From assembly GCA_039938515.1 (NCBI GenBank), contig JBDUUL010000011.1, forward strand, positions 1 to 64,000: a stretch of 64,000 nt of DNA. The letters are read 5' to 3'. The stretch comes from Nitrososphaera sp. (GTDB lineage: Archaea; Thermoproteota; Nitrososphaeria; Nitrososphaerales; Nitrososphaeraceae). This document shows, piece by piece, positions 43,644-52,126 of this stretch. Both the position numbers and the translations under genes were made by a program. The stretch's first letter is position 1. Each line of letters opens with the position of its first letter. The notes under the pieces were generated by a model. That model was given only the letters and a program-made list of their open reading frames with translations, was not told the origin of the DNA and did not search any database.

Positions 43644-43778
43644 GACCAAGTCTCCTAACCATAGTATTAAGTCGCTGTAGAGGAACATGATGAACCAGCA
43701 CTTTAGAACAGCAGTCAGTCGCCGTAATTGGGATTCTTCTCTGACGGATGTTTTTCAGAAATGTATTTGAAAATAAGA

Positions 43779-43793
43779 GTGGGGCCGAAGGGA
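43779..43793. repeat. left attachment site (att core copy)
   Basis: GTGGGGCCGAAGGGA. On the minus strand it reads TCCCTTCGGCCCCAC and then TCTTATTTTC, i.e. the original tRNA-Trp end with discriminator A and a T-rich terminator, without an encoded CCA. Confidence 0.85.
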
Positions 43794-43872
43794 CTTGTCG
43801 CAAATTTGAGGTGAAGCCCAAAATGGTGTCAGTTCATGCAAAAACTAGTAGTTGCTAATACGCACGCTCTAC

Positions 43873-44097
43873 TTACTTGTTTCCAAAGCCAAATTCCTGG
43901 TCAAGCAGCCTAGAGAATACTGTTATTCTTGATAGAGCCTCGTGTATTGGCAGATAGTCAGGTTCTGCCAGGATAAGGCTCCGCAAGACGCTATGTTCAG
44001 GTAGCATTTTGAGCGCAGTCTTCTTCAGCTCTACTAGGCTGACCATTTCCTTCCATGCGTCCGGTCGCCTGTCTGCTAGAGCCAGTTTCTCCATCAC
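43873..44097 (-). CDS. small hypothetical protein of the element
   Basis: A 74-residue helical protein: MMEKLALADRRPDAWKEMVS, 'LVELKKTALKMLPEHSVLRS', 'LILAEPDYLPIHEALSRIT'. It is the leftmost gene of the element, 80 bases after the ATPase gene and in the same direction. No family is recognised. Confidence 0.55.
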   Translation of the reverse strand: MMEKLALADRRPDAWKEMVSLVELKKTALKMLPEHSVLRSLILAEPDYLPIHEALSRITVFSRLLDQEFGFGNK

Positions 44098-44177
44098 CGA
44101 CGGATATTACAGAGGGACATGCGTGGAATTACTGCGCGCATACCTTGCTCTTTGCATGGCTCACGCAGCAGATTCAT

Positions 44178-46202
44178 TCATACAAACGCGTCACTATTGC
44201 CTTCTTCCTTCTTTCTGAGAGCATTCTCGGACTCCTTTTCATCCGCTTTGAGTGGTCTAGCGGATGTCCGCATGTCTTTGAGCGAGTTTTTCAGCTCCCT
44301 CAGGGTCAGTATGCTTATCCTATTCGGATATTCTTTAACAAAAGCAAGCAGATGCTTGGTGTACTTTGCTTCCTGGTCTTCGTTTGGAACTATTACAACT
44401 TCCGATTTTCCTGGCTCTTGCTTTAGCGTTTCAGTCAGTCTTCTTTCCAGATTTTTCGTATTGTTGTTCGAAAGCCCTGTCTCAATCTCAAAGTTAAAGC
44501 CCTTCGTCTCTAGGTCCGGGTTGCTGAACTCCCCGGAAGTCGCATAATGCTCTATCTTGTAAACTCTGCCTATTGCATCCCTTGTCTTTGCCTGGAGATA
44601 CGAGTGCAACTGACTGACATTGCTCCCGCGCAGATAGCAGAAACTGAACGCGCTTTGCTCCTCGAACTCTTCAATTCTGATTGTCCCAGCTATTCCGGAG
44701 TTTACCAATTTCTTCAGAGTCTGCGAAACGGCAAACTTGACATCGTTGTATGGGACGTCATTGTGCTTCTCAGCTAACTTGTTGATGACATCTTTCTGGT
44801 ATGCAGGGAATAGGCTTGTCAGCTCCTCTTCAGCGATTACAACCTTTTCCTTTGGCTTCTGCTCATCCCCTCCCCCTGCCGCGCCATCACCCTTACCACC
44901 ACTAGCGCTCTGGCCAACCTCTACGCTTGCTGCCTTTTCCTCTTCTTTTTGTTGCTTCCTCACTTCCTGATGTAAATCTGGCTTGGGCTCAAGCTCCAAC
45001 GGGGGCACTTCGACTTCTACTATAGGTGCTACAAACTTGAACACCGGGACATACTCTGAGAATCTCGGAAACTGTATGTCGATGAACTCATACGCGGAGA
45101 GCTGCGATAACGCGTGGTGGAGTATTGGATTGATGCCCCTCACGATGGACAGGTCCGCGCTGCCTGTCTTGAAGCACAGGATGCTCGCAAAGTTCTGAAG
45201 GCTGGCCTCCCGTATCTCGCTCAATGCCTGTGTTACAACTATGAGCCTGCCCCTGTGGCGGATCTCCTTGCTCATTATGTGGATTATCGAGTGCTCCTGT
45301 TTCGTGACCCTGTGCGCTTCGTCCAGAACTATAGTAATTCCTGAGCGTCTGCCTGCCTCGATGTCAGCCCAGAGCTGTCTCAGTGCTAGCTCAGAATAGT
45401 ATGTTTTTGCCTGCGTATTCGGCAAGCCCGAAAAGTCGAGCACCACACTCTGCTTATCGCCAATCTCAATCGGCCTCTTCGCAGTCTCTATCACCAATTG
45501 CTTTGCGTTAAGCTCGATGTTCGCCAGCGTCTCTTGCTGATTCTTTGTCACCTTCTTTTTCATTGCCTCCAGCACTTCGAAGAACTTTTTCCACGACCTA
45601 TCGTTCGACGCATTGGTCTCAGTAACGATTTCACTGAGCAGCGACGCAGTTGCCTGCAGCTGTATCCCGGTAGTGACTCTTTCTAGGAAAGTGGTAAGGT
45701 ATGCTTGAGAGAACGCGTCTGCATCTGCAAAGATGTTAGGAAACGTGCTCGGAGCATCCACCCTCGCGATTCCTGCCTTGAGCGCTTCGTCGTTCGGTTT
45801 GAACGAAAACGCGATGATTTGCTGCTCATCCCTAATCGAAACGATCACGTTTTTGACAAGCACGCTCTTGCCACCGCCAGACGATCCGGCTATCGCTATA
45901 TTGGAATTGGTCTTCGCACGGACCAGCGAGAGCATGTCGATAGGAAGTATGCTGGTGTCGAACCTGGTGAATAGCGATTCGCTTGCTTCCTTGCGCTGTT
46001 CTCTGGCGAGCGCGGACTTTGGGAGTATCACATAGAGAAGTACGACCTCTCCGTTGAATTTCGGACTGATCCTGCGCTCCCTGTAAAGGTCGCCATCCTG
46101 CAAAAATTTGGGCCAATGGAATAACGGCGGCCTAAGCACTTTGTCCCTGTCGAGTAGTTCCTTGTAAGTCAGTCGATGCGTTTGCTCACCTGTGTCTAAC
46201 AT
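44178..46202 (-). CDS. HerA/FtsK-superfamily ATPase (DNA translocase or conjugation-type)
   Basis: About 674 residues from the ATG at 46202. An N-terminal domain of about 100 residues precedes the P-loop ATPase: Walker A 'IAGSSGGGKSVLVKN' (about 106-113) and Walker B 'GITIVLDEAHRVTKQ' (D294/E295), with an Arg-rich 'KEIRHRGRLIVVTQAL' sensor region. This is the HerA/VirB4/TraG style of hexameric motor. A charged, Gly-rich linker at about 415-460 leads to a winged-helix-like segment (AVSQTLKKLVNSGIAG) and a C-terminal alpha/beta part. It probably moves DNA, for transfer or packaging. The two genes just before it (46225-46927) are closely spaced and likely partners. Confidence 0.85.
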   Translation of the reverse strand: MLDTGEQTHRLTYKELLDRDKVLRPPLFHWPKFLQDGDLYRERRISPKFNGEVVLLYVILPKSALAREQRKEASESLFTRFDTSILPIDMLSLVRAKTNSNIAIAGSSGGGKSVLVKNVIVSIRDEQQIIAFSFKPNDEALKAGIARVDAPSTFPNIFADADAFSQAYLTTFLERVTTGIQLQATASLLSEIVTETNASNDRSWKKFFEVLEAMKKKVTKNQQETLANIELNAKQLVIETAKRPIEIGDKQSVVLDFSGLPNTQAKTYYSELALRQLWADIEAGRRSGITIVLDEAHRVTKQEHSIIHIMSKEIRHRGRLIVVTQALSEIREASLQNFASILCFKTGSADLSIVRGINPILHHALSQLSAYEFIDIQFPRFSEYVPVFKFVAPIVEVEVPPLELEPKPDLHQEVRKQQKEEEKAASVEVGQSASGGKGDGAAGGGDEQKPKEKVVIAEEELTSLFPAYQKDVINKLAEKHNDVPYNDVKFAVSQTLKKLVNSGIAGTIRIEEFEEQSAFSFCYLRGSNVSQLHSYLQAKTRDAIGRVYKIEHYATSGEFSNPDLETKGFNFEIETGLSNNNTKNLERRLTETLKQEPGKSEVVIVPNEDQEAKYTKHLLAFVKEYPNRISILTLRELKNSLKDMRTSARPLKADEKESENALRKKEEGNSDAFV

Positions 46203-46224
46203 CAGAAAATCGCCTTTTATCCTA

Positions 46225-46551
46225 TTATTCCTGACCCGGATCTTCGGTTTCTCCTGGCTCTTTCCTTGTGAAACTGATAACCCTGTGGCCCTTGTAAGTG
46301 ACAGACACTTTTGCATCCGGCTCCTCTTCTTCAGACTCAGTGAGGACCGCGACTATGACACCACCAGCGCCGATCACAGAACCGATTCCCGTTAGCACTT
46401 GCCAAGCCCAAAAGTCCTTCAGTGTAAACACCTTGCCGTTGAACACTGTCGGGAGGTATGCGTAATCGCCTGTTTCTGTGTACGGAATAACGAATGCCCA
46501 GGCAGAACCTACAAAGAATAAGGAAGTGTAGAAGAGCAAGCCCTTATCCAT
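46225..46551 (-). CDS. two-span membrane protein, partner of the ATPase
   Basis: A 108-residue protein: span 1 near the N-terminus (LLFYTSLFFVGSAWAFVI), an external loop, span 2 (WAWQVLTGIGSVIGAGGVIVAV), then a long acidic cytoplasmic tail (ESEEEEPDAKVS). It ends 22 bases before the ATPase start. The topology suits a membrane anchor or pore part for the motor. No family is recognised. Confidence 0.65.
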   Translation of the reverse strand: MDKGLLFYTSLFFVGSAWAFVIPYTETGDYAYLPTVFNGKVFTLKDFWAWQVLTGIGSVIGAGGVIVAVLTESEEEEPDAKVSVTYKGHRVISFTRKEPGETEDPGQE

Positions 46552-46561
46552 ACTCTACCAC

Positions 46562-46927
46562 TCAGAACTTCTCGACTTGGATGTCTCTATTCGGTTGCGC
46601 ATTGGTCGAAACTTGAAGTGAGTAGTTGACTTTGCGTATGATGCCCTTCTGCTGCGTAATACTTGCGGTAGAAGTAATGACCGGGTTTGATACTATGACA
46701 AACTTTTTGATGTTCGGGTCTTTGCGGAACGTCTCGGCAATCTGCAGATCTTGCTTTGCGAGAGACACCGCTTTCTCTGAAGTTCCGCACACCTGGTCAA
46801 GTATAGTGTGTATCAGGCTGTCTTCGTGCCTTGCAACTTTGCCGCCCAGAGTGACATACACTTCGGGCCTCGAGATTGTTTCAGAGAGCTCCTCAGAGCT
46901 CAAATTATTTCCTCCATGTGTAGACAC
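46562..46927 (-). CDS. hypothetical soluble protein of the ATPase cluster
   Basis: A 121-residue protein with an N-terminal acidic helix (LSSEELSETISRPEVYVTLG), a helix 'HTILDQVCGTSEKAVSLAK' and a beta-rich end (KKFVIVSNPVITSTASI; IIRKVNYSLQVSTNAQ). It is 10 bases before the membrane gene, so it is in one operon with it and the ATPase. Function unknown. Confidence 0.6.
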   Translation of the reverse strand: MSTHGGNNLSSEELSETISRPEVYVTLGGKVARHEDSLIHTILDQVCGTSEKAVSLAKQDLQIAETFRKDPNIKKFVIVSNPVITSTASITQQKGIIRKVNYSLQVSTNAQPNRDIQVEKF

Positions 46928-46999
46928 TCGAAGTTAATCTATTAGGAGAGTGATGGCGTATGTGTCTAGACGCGCAGTTGTAGATCTATGCGTATTGAA

Positions 47000-47329
47000 C
47001 TATGCCTCTGTTGCTGAAGAGGCGAAGTTTGAATGTCTATACATGTCATTCGGAATAGCTCCTATTTCCCTTAGAATCTTGATATGCCTTGCAATTGTTT
47101 CAGGTGTTACAGAAAGCATTCTGGCAATAATACCCATGCTCCTAGGGGGATTTGCTCTAAGCAGAGGCATCAAATAATCAAAATCGAAGGAATGGCGTCG
47201 TCTTATCTCTATGATCGTAATCTGTCTGCGTGACCTTTTCATCCTATAGTATTCGAGGAGGAGGGTTGCAAGCTCTTCATCATTAGCGAATGTTTTGAGT
47301 CCGGTACCTTCGTCCAAGAAAACCGGCAA
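47000..47329 (-). CDS. winged-helix regulator of the element
   Basis: A 109-residue protein. The middle has 'RSRRQITIIEIRRRHSFD' and a helix-turn-helix (RSMGIIARMLSVTPETIARHIKIL) with the feel of MarR/IclR-type winged helices. A TTG start at 47329 follows a TGAGGACGG stretch that overlaps the end of the zinc protein gene, so the two are co-translated. It probably controls element genes; a tandem operator-like repeat lies just upstream at 47503-47523. Confidence 0.65.
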   Translation of the reverse strand: MPVFLDEGTGLKTFANDEELATLLLEYYRMKRSRRQITIIEIRRRHSFDFDYLMPLLRANPPRSMGIIARMLSVTPETIARHIKILREIGAIPNDMYRHSNFASSATEA

Positions 47330-47335
47330 CCGTCC

Positions 47336-47500
47336 TCACCATACGAGCCCGCTATCAAAATTGGGGTACTTCTGCTTATGGAACCTTAGCCTGTGGTGTA
47401 TGACACAATAATCGTGCACATCCCAGCCATATGGGCCGCAGTCACGACAATACCAAATCTTGAATTCCTTAGAGCAGTTGGGTTCCCGGCACGAACGCAT
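47336..47500 (-). CDS. 54-residue Cys/His-rich zinc-binding protein
   Basis: The reading is MRSCREPNCSKEFKIWYC, then RDCGPYGWDVHDYCVIHH, then RLRFHKQKYPNFDSGLVW. Cys at 4, 9, 18, 21 and 32 with two His after it suggest one or two zinc sites. The ATG (47498-47500) is directly downstream of the tandem repeat at 47503-47523. It ends six bases before the start of the winged-helix gene. Likely a small DNA-binding protein of the element. Confidence 0.55.
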   Translation of the reverse strand: MRSCREPNCSKEFKIWYCRDCGPYGWDVHDYCVIHHRLRFHKQKYPNFDSGLVW

Positions 47501-47502
47501 AT

Positions 47503-47523
47503 GATGTATACCAGATGTATACC
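47503..47523. promoter_or_regulatory. tandem 10-bp repeat, operator-like
   Basis: GATGTATACC at 47503-47512 and again at 47514-47523, period 11 bases, about one helix turn. Each holds the palindrome GTATAC. It abuts the start of the zinc-protein gene (minus strand) and lies between it and the AbrB-like gene, so it is well placed as a binding site for an element regulator. Confidence 0.5.
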
Positions 47524-47535
47524 ATAATAAAAACT

Positions 47536-48273
47536 CTACCCCCTTTTAAGCTCCTTCTTTATGGTCTTCAAATCGGGTTGAGGCACCTTTTCAAAAATCA
47601 ACCGACCATTCTTGTCGACTTTAACGTATAGGTTTGTTTTAGTGGTGATTTTGAGAAATTCCCTCTCCTTTTTAGGGATAGTAATTCCCAAGGTACGCCC
47701 ATGTACAAAGGGCTTAACTATGGGGTATAGCACTTCGGTTTGCACATCCAAATCATCACGGTTTTCTTTTTGGCCGTCTTTTTCAATCAATATATCACCA
47801 AATAAATTCACAATTTCGCGAGATAGCTCCTCTTGTTGTGCATGGTATTCTGCTCGGGTTCTCACATCGAGCTCTTCTAATAGAATGAACTTTTGCCATG
47901 CTACGAAACCTTCTGCTCGGCCGTTCTCATTTTTTCGAAATGAGACAAGAACCTTGCCGTGTTCTACAGCCGGGCGAGCGAACACTTTGACATCCTGAAA
48001 ATCTACGTTTTTTTGACCTTTTTCCTTGCAAAAGACTACAACTCCGTAATCGGTATCAATGAAAAGTGCATCAATTGAGTCCTTGTGCACAATGTTAGTA
48101 AATTCATCAATGTCATCAATCACCATGGGATCCACATACCGTTCGGTTTTTGGTGCGTTCAGAAAGTCTGGTGGAAACTCAAAAGTTCTGATTGATACCT
48201 TTCTTTTTACTTCAATTTGTTTATCAGTCGTTCTCGGTTGCTGAATAGGCAGCTTTGCCTTCTTATCGTCCAA
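47536..48273 (-). CDS. protein with C-terminal AbrB-like DNA-binding domain
   Basis: A 245-residue protein. The last 55 residues (IVKPFVHGRTLGITIPKKER, then 'FLKITTKTNLYVKVDKNGRL') match the AbrB/SpoVT swapped-hairpin fold. The larger N-terminal part (about 40-180) has mixed structure with 'ALFIDTDYGVVVFCKEKGQK' and is not recognised. AbrB-type proteins act as transition-state regulators or antitoxins. No toxin is directly adjacent, although a HEPN-like gene is next upstream. Confidence 0.65.
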   Translation of the reverse strand: MDDKKAKLPIQQPRTTDKQIEVKRKVSIRTFEFPPDFLNAPKTERYVDPMVIDDIDEFTNIVHKDSIDALFIDTDYGVVVFCKEKGQKNVDFQDVKVFARPAVEHGKVLVSFRKNENGRAEGFVAWQKFILLEELDVRTRAEYHAQQEELSREIVNLFGDILIEKDGQKENRDDLDVQTEVLYPIVKPFVHGRTLGITIPKKEREFLKITTKTNLYVKVDKNGRLIFEKVPQPDLKTIKKELKRG

Positions 48274-48427
48274 TTATCAGTGATAAATGATTCTTTATCA
48301 TTCTTATTCTTTCGCTTAAAGTTCGTTTTTACATTGGGATACCCGGATGCAACAGGTGTTTCGCTTAGGGTCGATTCAAGTTGATTAGCAGGTATAAGGA
48401 TGAATCTACAATTTGAATTGCTGATCG

Positions 48428-48889
48428 CTATTCGCTTTTTGCGAGAACGAACAGGGGCCTATCAGCTTCCACAGCATTTGACAGTTCTACGAGAGTCGCA
48501 ACTGCCTTGATCTTGAACTTCGTAAAGATGTCGATCTCGACCTTTTCGTTCAAAGAGCCAGCTGGCGTTGTCTCCATGGCATCGATCATGTTTCTTATCG
48601 CGGCCTCCTCGGGTTCTAAAGTGTGTGCATACCTATTCCTGATTCTTTGGATTTCCCGCACATTGGTGCGATACGGCTCAACTAAAAAACCCGCATGCTC
48701 TGCAATCCTTATCTTCAGTTCTAGATTGAAGGCCGGATCCTCAATTGCCTTTGAGGGAAGCGAGAATTTCCTCTCAAGATATTTGTCGAGTATATTCTCG
48801 AGATATATGCCAGCTTCGATGAAAACGTCACGCGGACTTGAATCGTCTATAACCCGGTGAATATCGGCCATCTGAAAGGAAGGTTCCAT
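48428..48889 (-). CDS. HEPN-like protein (MltR/DUF4145-type)
   Basis: A 153-residue helical protein. 'RDVFIEAGIYLENILDKYLE' and 'LKIRIAEHAGFLV' lead to 'IQRIRNRYAHTLEPEE', where R-N-x3-H fits the Rx4-6H active motif of HEPN RNases, also seen in the MltR/DUF4145 relatives that may lack activity. In a mobile element it could be a toxin, a defence nuclease or an RNA-binding factor. A nucleotidyltransferase antitoxin partner is not seen nearby. Confidence 0.6.
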   Translation of the reverse strand: MEPSFQMADIHRVIDDSSPRDVFIEAGIYLENILDKYLERKFSLPSKAIEDPAFNLELKIRIAEHAGFLVEPYRTNVREIQRIRNRYAHTLEPEEAAIRNMIDAMETTPAGSLNEKVEIDIFTKFKIKAVATLVELSNAVEADRPLFVLAKSE

Positions 48890-49137
48890 TGAAACTACTA
48901 GCGCTAGTTATTGCTCGAAATACTTAATTGCTGCCTCCCGGCTATTTGCTTTGCCATTAGACTTGAAGGCTTCATTCAGCTCCTTTCGTCCGGAATACAA
49001 GCGGTCTGATCAGGCGATATTTTGAGTGAACGATAGAATTTAGAAATATTTGGGACAATAAGGTTGATGGCTGCCCAGGCTAAAGGAAACTTGATGTGCG
49101 CCAATATATAGAAATATAAGTTAACTCTGACTGTCCT

Positions 49138-49404
49138 GTGACCAAAGGTATTTTTGCTCCCAGTCTTAGGATATTGTTGAGAGTTCTCGAGCACTTAATG
49201 GAAGGTCCAAGTAGTTTGTCCTCGATTCAAATGAAAGGGAGAGTGAACCATTCACGTTGCAAAAAGTACATTGAATGGCTAGAGGATCGGGATTTGGTTG
49301 AGTCGCTTGTTGAAAAACGAAAAGCCAAGCTACGACTCACCCCAGGCGGACATCATTTTGCTTTGGTTCTTCTTGGCAAAAAGCCTCAATTGAGGACAAA
49401 ATAG
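49138..49404 (+). CDS. small winged-helix protein (ArnR1-like)
   Basis: An 88-residue protein: 'LRILLRVLEHLMEGPSSLSS', recognition helix 'NHSRCKKYIEWLEDRDLVES', and wing 'KAKLRLTPGGHHFAL'. This is the same thaumarchaeal winged-helix style as 16002-16301. The GTG start has AATATATA and AAATATAAG boxes 19-35 bases upstream, so it is probably leaderless. It is the first of three plus-strand genes in the element and may control the two secreted proteins after it. Confidence 0.7.
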   Translation: MTKGIFAPSLRILLRVLEHLMEGPSSLSSIQMKGRVNHSRCKKYIEWLEDRDLVESLVEKRKAKLRLTPGGHHFALVLLGKKPQLRTK

Positions 49405-49488
49405 ACCTTTTTCCTGACTGAGGAGTCCTATTCTAGGTCGTATCGAACCTCGAACCTTATTAGCTGTGATTTTTCTGAAGAGGCTACC

Positions 49489-50661
49489 ATGAGAACCAAT
49501 TTCGGTCTCGTAAGTTCAGCAGTGTTGATGTCAATGCTTGTTTTGACAGCTGGAATCAGCTTGGCATCACTAAATCAACAAGCACACGCTTCTACAAACA
49601 CCTCTACAATAGTACCGAACATCAACGACCCGGCCTACATAAACAGCGTTCTTCCAGGAGCGATTTCTGATTCGGACCAAGCATTGATGGAACGGATTGC
49701 CCTGGCAAATGTCCAAGTGAAAGATGCCCTCGCAGGTAAGAGCTATGAATTCATGTCAACTAGTTACCTGACTGAGAATGTGATGGCAAGCCCGGTGCAT
49801 TGGGATCCGGTGACTCACCTTAATGTGGCCAACAATACAGAGTTAGCAGTGATCATTGACATGCAGTCCGAGACTGCGAAATCAGTCATATCGGGACCCC
49901 TGACAACGGCTTGTACTGGGGATTGTTTACACCACACCTGGGCAGATAACTGGGTGGGCAATGTGGGGTCAACCCCTAATTATCTAGACGTCCAATCTAC
50001 TGCCCCGTCCTACACCAGAAATCACACTCCGATACACGGCGGACAATCGCTTTATCTTAATGGAATGATGTTAGTATCAGACGACAATCTGCTCTGCACA
50101 TCCGCTGACTATTACTCGGACTATTGGAACCAAGTCGGATTTAACTGGGACACGAGTTCCGATACCACTCTCGTATATACTGACACCAAACTCGGTTGCA
50201 TTAATCAGCTAAGTGGTATGACTTACACTAGCGGGCACAACTACAAATTCGAAGTAAATGGAAACACAAACAATCCCAGCACGCATAAAGGATGGACAGT
50301 TGCGGGGATCGACCTCAATACATTTGTCGCGTTTACCAACCAATTCAATTATGATGTGAGGTACAGCGGGATAAGATACAGCGATCTGAATACGGGTGTA
50401 TTTTTCGAAAACCGCGAGTCTCAGGCAAGCGAACCCAACTGGGATACAAACTTTGCTTCAAATCCAACTGCAACCGCCGCGCACTATTCGACGAACGGGG
50501 GAAGCACAGTATCTAATTGGCCGACGAGTACTACTGAGGACACCACCTGCAGCGGAGGAACCACTACGCCCAGTGCAGTCATGGGAAGTACCAATCTACA
50601 GAGCGGTGGAACAGCGACCTGGACTAAGCACACGATGTACACTAATCTGCCTGCGTGCTAA
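49489..50661 (+). CDS. large secreted cargo protein, unknown family
   Basis: A 390-residue protein with a signal peptide (LVSSAVLMSMLVLTAGISLA, cleavage near HAS-TN). The mature part is beta-rich, full of Asn/Thr/Ser with Trp and Tyr (HWDPVTHLNVANNTELAVII; YYSDYWNQVGFNWDTSSD), and has Cys pairs (TACTGDCLHH; LLCTSADY; LGCIN; a final Cys near the end). There is no C-terminal anchor. It looks like an exported, maybe disulphide-bonded binding protein or adhesin carried as cargo. Confidence 0.75.
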   Translation: MRTNFGLVSSAVLMSMLVLTAGISLASLNQQAHASTNTSTIVPNINDPAYINSVLPGAISDSDQALMERIALANVQVKDALAGKSYEFMSTSYLTENVMASPVHWDPVTHLNVANNTELAVIIDMQSETAKSVISGPLTTACTGDCLHHTWADNWVGNVGSTPNYLDVQSTAPSYTRNHTPIHGGQSLYLNGMMLVSDDNLLCTSADYYSDYWNQVGFNWDTSSDTTLVYTDTKLGCINQLSGMTYTSGHNYKFEVNGNTNNPSTHKGWTVAGIDLNTFVAFTNQFNYDVRYSGIRYSDLNTGVFFENRESQASEPNWDTNFASNPTATAAHYSTNGGSTVSNWPTSTTEDTTCSGGTTTPSAVMGSTNLQSGGTATWTKHTMYTNLPAC

Positions 50662-50806
50662 CGTCCCTCTTTTTTTGATTCGCAAATGATATTGGCTGTG
50701 TTCACGGGCATTTTGGACCGGTGTCTCGACATTTGGCTAAATGCGGCTTAGATTCGCTTGCATAAGGTTATTTAGCAACGCAATCGGAGACCATCAAAGA
50801 CTCAAT

Positions 50807-51802
50807 ATGATGATTCTAAAGTTAATCCATTCAGCACTTCAGTCTGTTTGCTTAGCTCTCGTGCTAAGCGTTATTCTTTTTGGACAATCGACTTTAATGA
50901 ACGGCCGGAAAGATGCTTATGCTAATGAACCGTCTCTCACTATCGCAGTCCATAACACGATGTTGCCAACGGTATTTATTATTGGGAACGTTTCGCATCT
51001 TGAGAATTCTACGACCGAGCTTCCGATTGACCAAGTCAAAATTGACGTGTTGTATGAAAATGGCTCTCTGTTCAAATCAGAAGTTGTTCCACTAGACACA
51101 AAGTCGCATCAATACTCATTGTCGCTTGATTTCACGACTAACGAGACGATTAGTGTTGAAGGCACCAAGGCTTTAGCGCCATCTGGAACCTACAAAATAA
51201 TAGCAACGTATGGCAAACAGAAGGCGGAGACAACTTATGAACTTCAAGAAACACATTCCCAACCACCAGGCGGTTCGATACCAACCTATTCCTTGAAAGT
51301 CGATGGGAAAATGTACACCATTAATTACAAAGTGACCAGCTTTAACGGTAATGGAAGCTCTACTAATTCTCTGAATTCGATCAGCTTGAGCCCCCAGAAT
51401 AGATCGATGATCCTGAGTATAACTTCACCATTTAATGGGTCTATTGACCTCCATCTGCCGAGATCGCTAATCAATTCGACAAGCGATTCTGCTAGGTATG
51501 GCAATGGTAATAGTTCCGACTCTGCATTTCTTGTCGCCGAAGACGGAAGACCTACGCATGAGTTTTTCGACATCGCGGGACCCGAAAATCTAACAAGGGC
51601 GCACTACATCTTTGGCCTGAATGCCGATCCAAACTTCCGAGATCTCGAGATTAATTACCCAGCGGGCACAACTCAAATTAGCATAACTGGCACTGAAGTC
51701 GCTCCCGAGTTTGCTGAAGGTTTAACCATTCCTTTTGCCGGAGTTGCAGCTGCAATTATACTAGCGATATCGCTAATCCGCCGACGCTATCCGAAGCTAT
51801 GA
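50807..51802 (+). CDS. secreted surface protein with PEF-type C-terminal tail
   Basis: About 331 residues from the ATG at 50807. A hydrophobic leader (LALVLSVILFGQS) is followed by beta-sandwich-type domains rich in Asn/Ser/Thr with many N-glycosylation-type sites (LENSTTELP; SFNGNGSSTNSLNS), and a C-terminal sorting-type end: PEF motif (EVAPEFAEG), a membrane helix (FAGVAAAIILAISLI) and basic RRRYPK. The same tail type is on the cupredoxin at 32306-32941. The pair with 49489-50661 is the cargo of the element and would alter the cell surface. Confidence 0.75.
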   Translation: MMILKLIHSALQSVCLALVLSVILFGQSTLMNGRKDAYANEPSLTIAVHNTMLPTVFIIGNVSHLENSTTELPIDQVKIDVLYENGSLFKSEVVPLDTKSHQYSLSLDFTTNETISVEGTKALAPSGTYKIIATYGKQKAETTYELQETHSQPPGGSIPTYSLKVDGKMYTINYKVTSFNGNGSSTNSLNSISLSPQNRSMILSITSPFNGSIDLHLPRSLINSTSDSARYGNGNSSDSAFLVAEDGRPTHEFFDIAGPENLTRAHYIFGLNADPNFRDLEINYPAGTTQISITGTEVAPEFAEGLTIPFAGVAAAIILAISLIRRRYPKL

Positions 51803-51887
51803 GTACTCACAGCCATACGTAACGCGCTCATGTATGCCTCATCAAAGCCTTCTCTTCCGTTACTGCGAACTAGTGCTGACACTACAA

Positions 51888-51938
51888 CACTTTAGAATTG
51901 CATCGTGTGCGCACACTTCAGGCTATACATGCACACAC
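51888..51938. repeat. CACTTTAG / GTGCGCAC repeat module, convergent intergenic copy
   Basis: CACTTTAG (51888-51895), then the 12-bp perfect palindrome GTGTGCGCACAC (51905-51916), then a further GCACACACTT (51931-51940). It is in the 324-base gap between two converging genes (51803-52126), so it is not a plain promoter. The same gap holds TTCAC-TTTG-GTGAA and AGTTAA-N9-TTAACT inverted repeats. It is a candidate replication or recombination site of the element. Confidence 0.5.
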
Positions 51939-52126
51939 TTCAAAAGCACACTAGAAGAGAGTGCAGGTCTCCGCTAGCTGAATAAGACATCACCGCGGGA
52001 TTTCACTTTGGTGAATACTTCCACATATCCAGACTCAAGTTAAATCGCTCGCTTAACTATAGTAAATCACTAGGCTAGCTGGTTCTCCCTCTGTTCCTAT
52101 TCTTTGTCTACCTTCCTATTCCGTCT

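Noticed and set aside
43186-43645. three plus-strand frames over the KGG gene
   Set aside because: They are antisense to the KGG repeats; Leu/Pro/Cys-rich translation is the usual shadow of such repeats.
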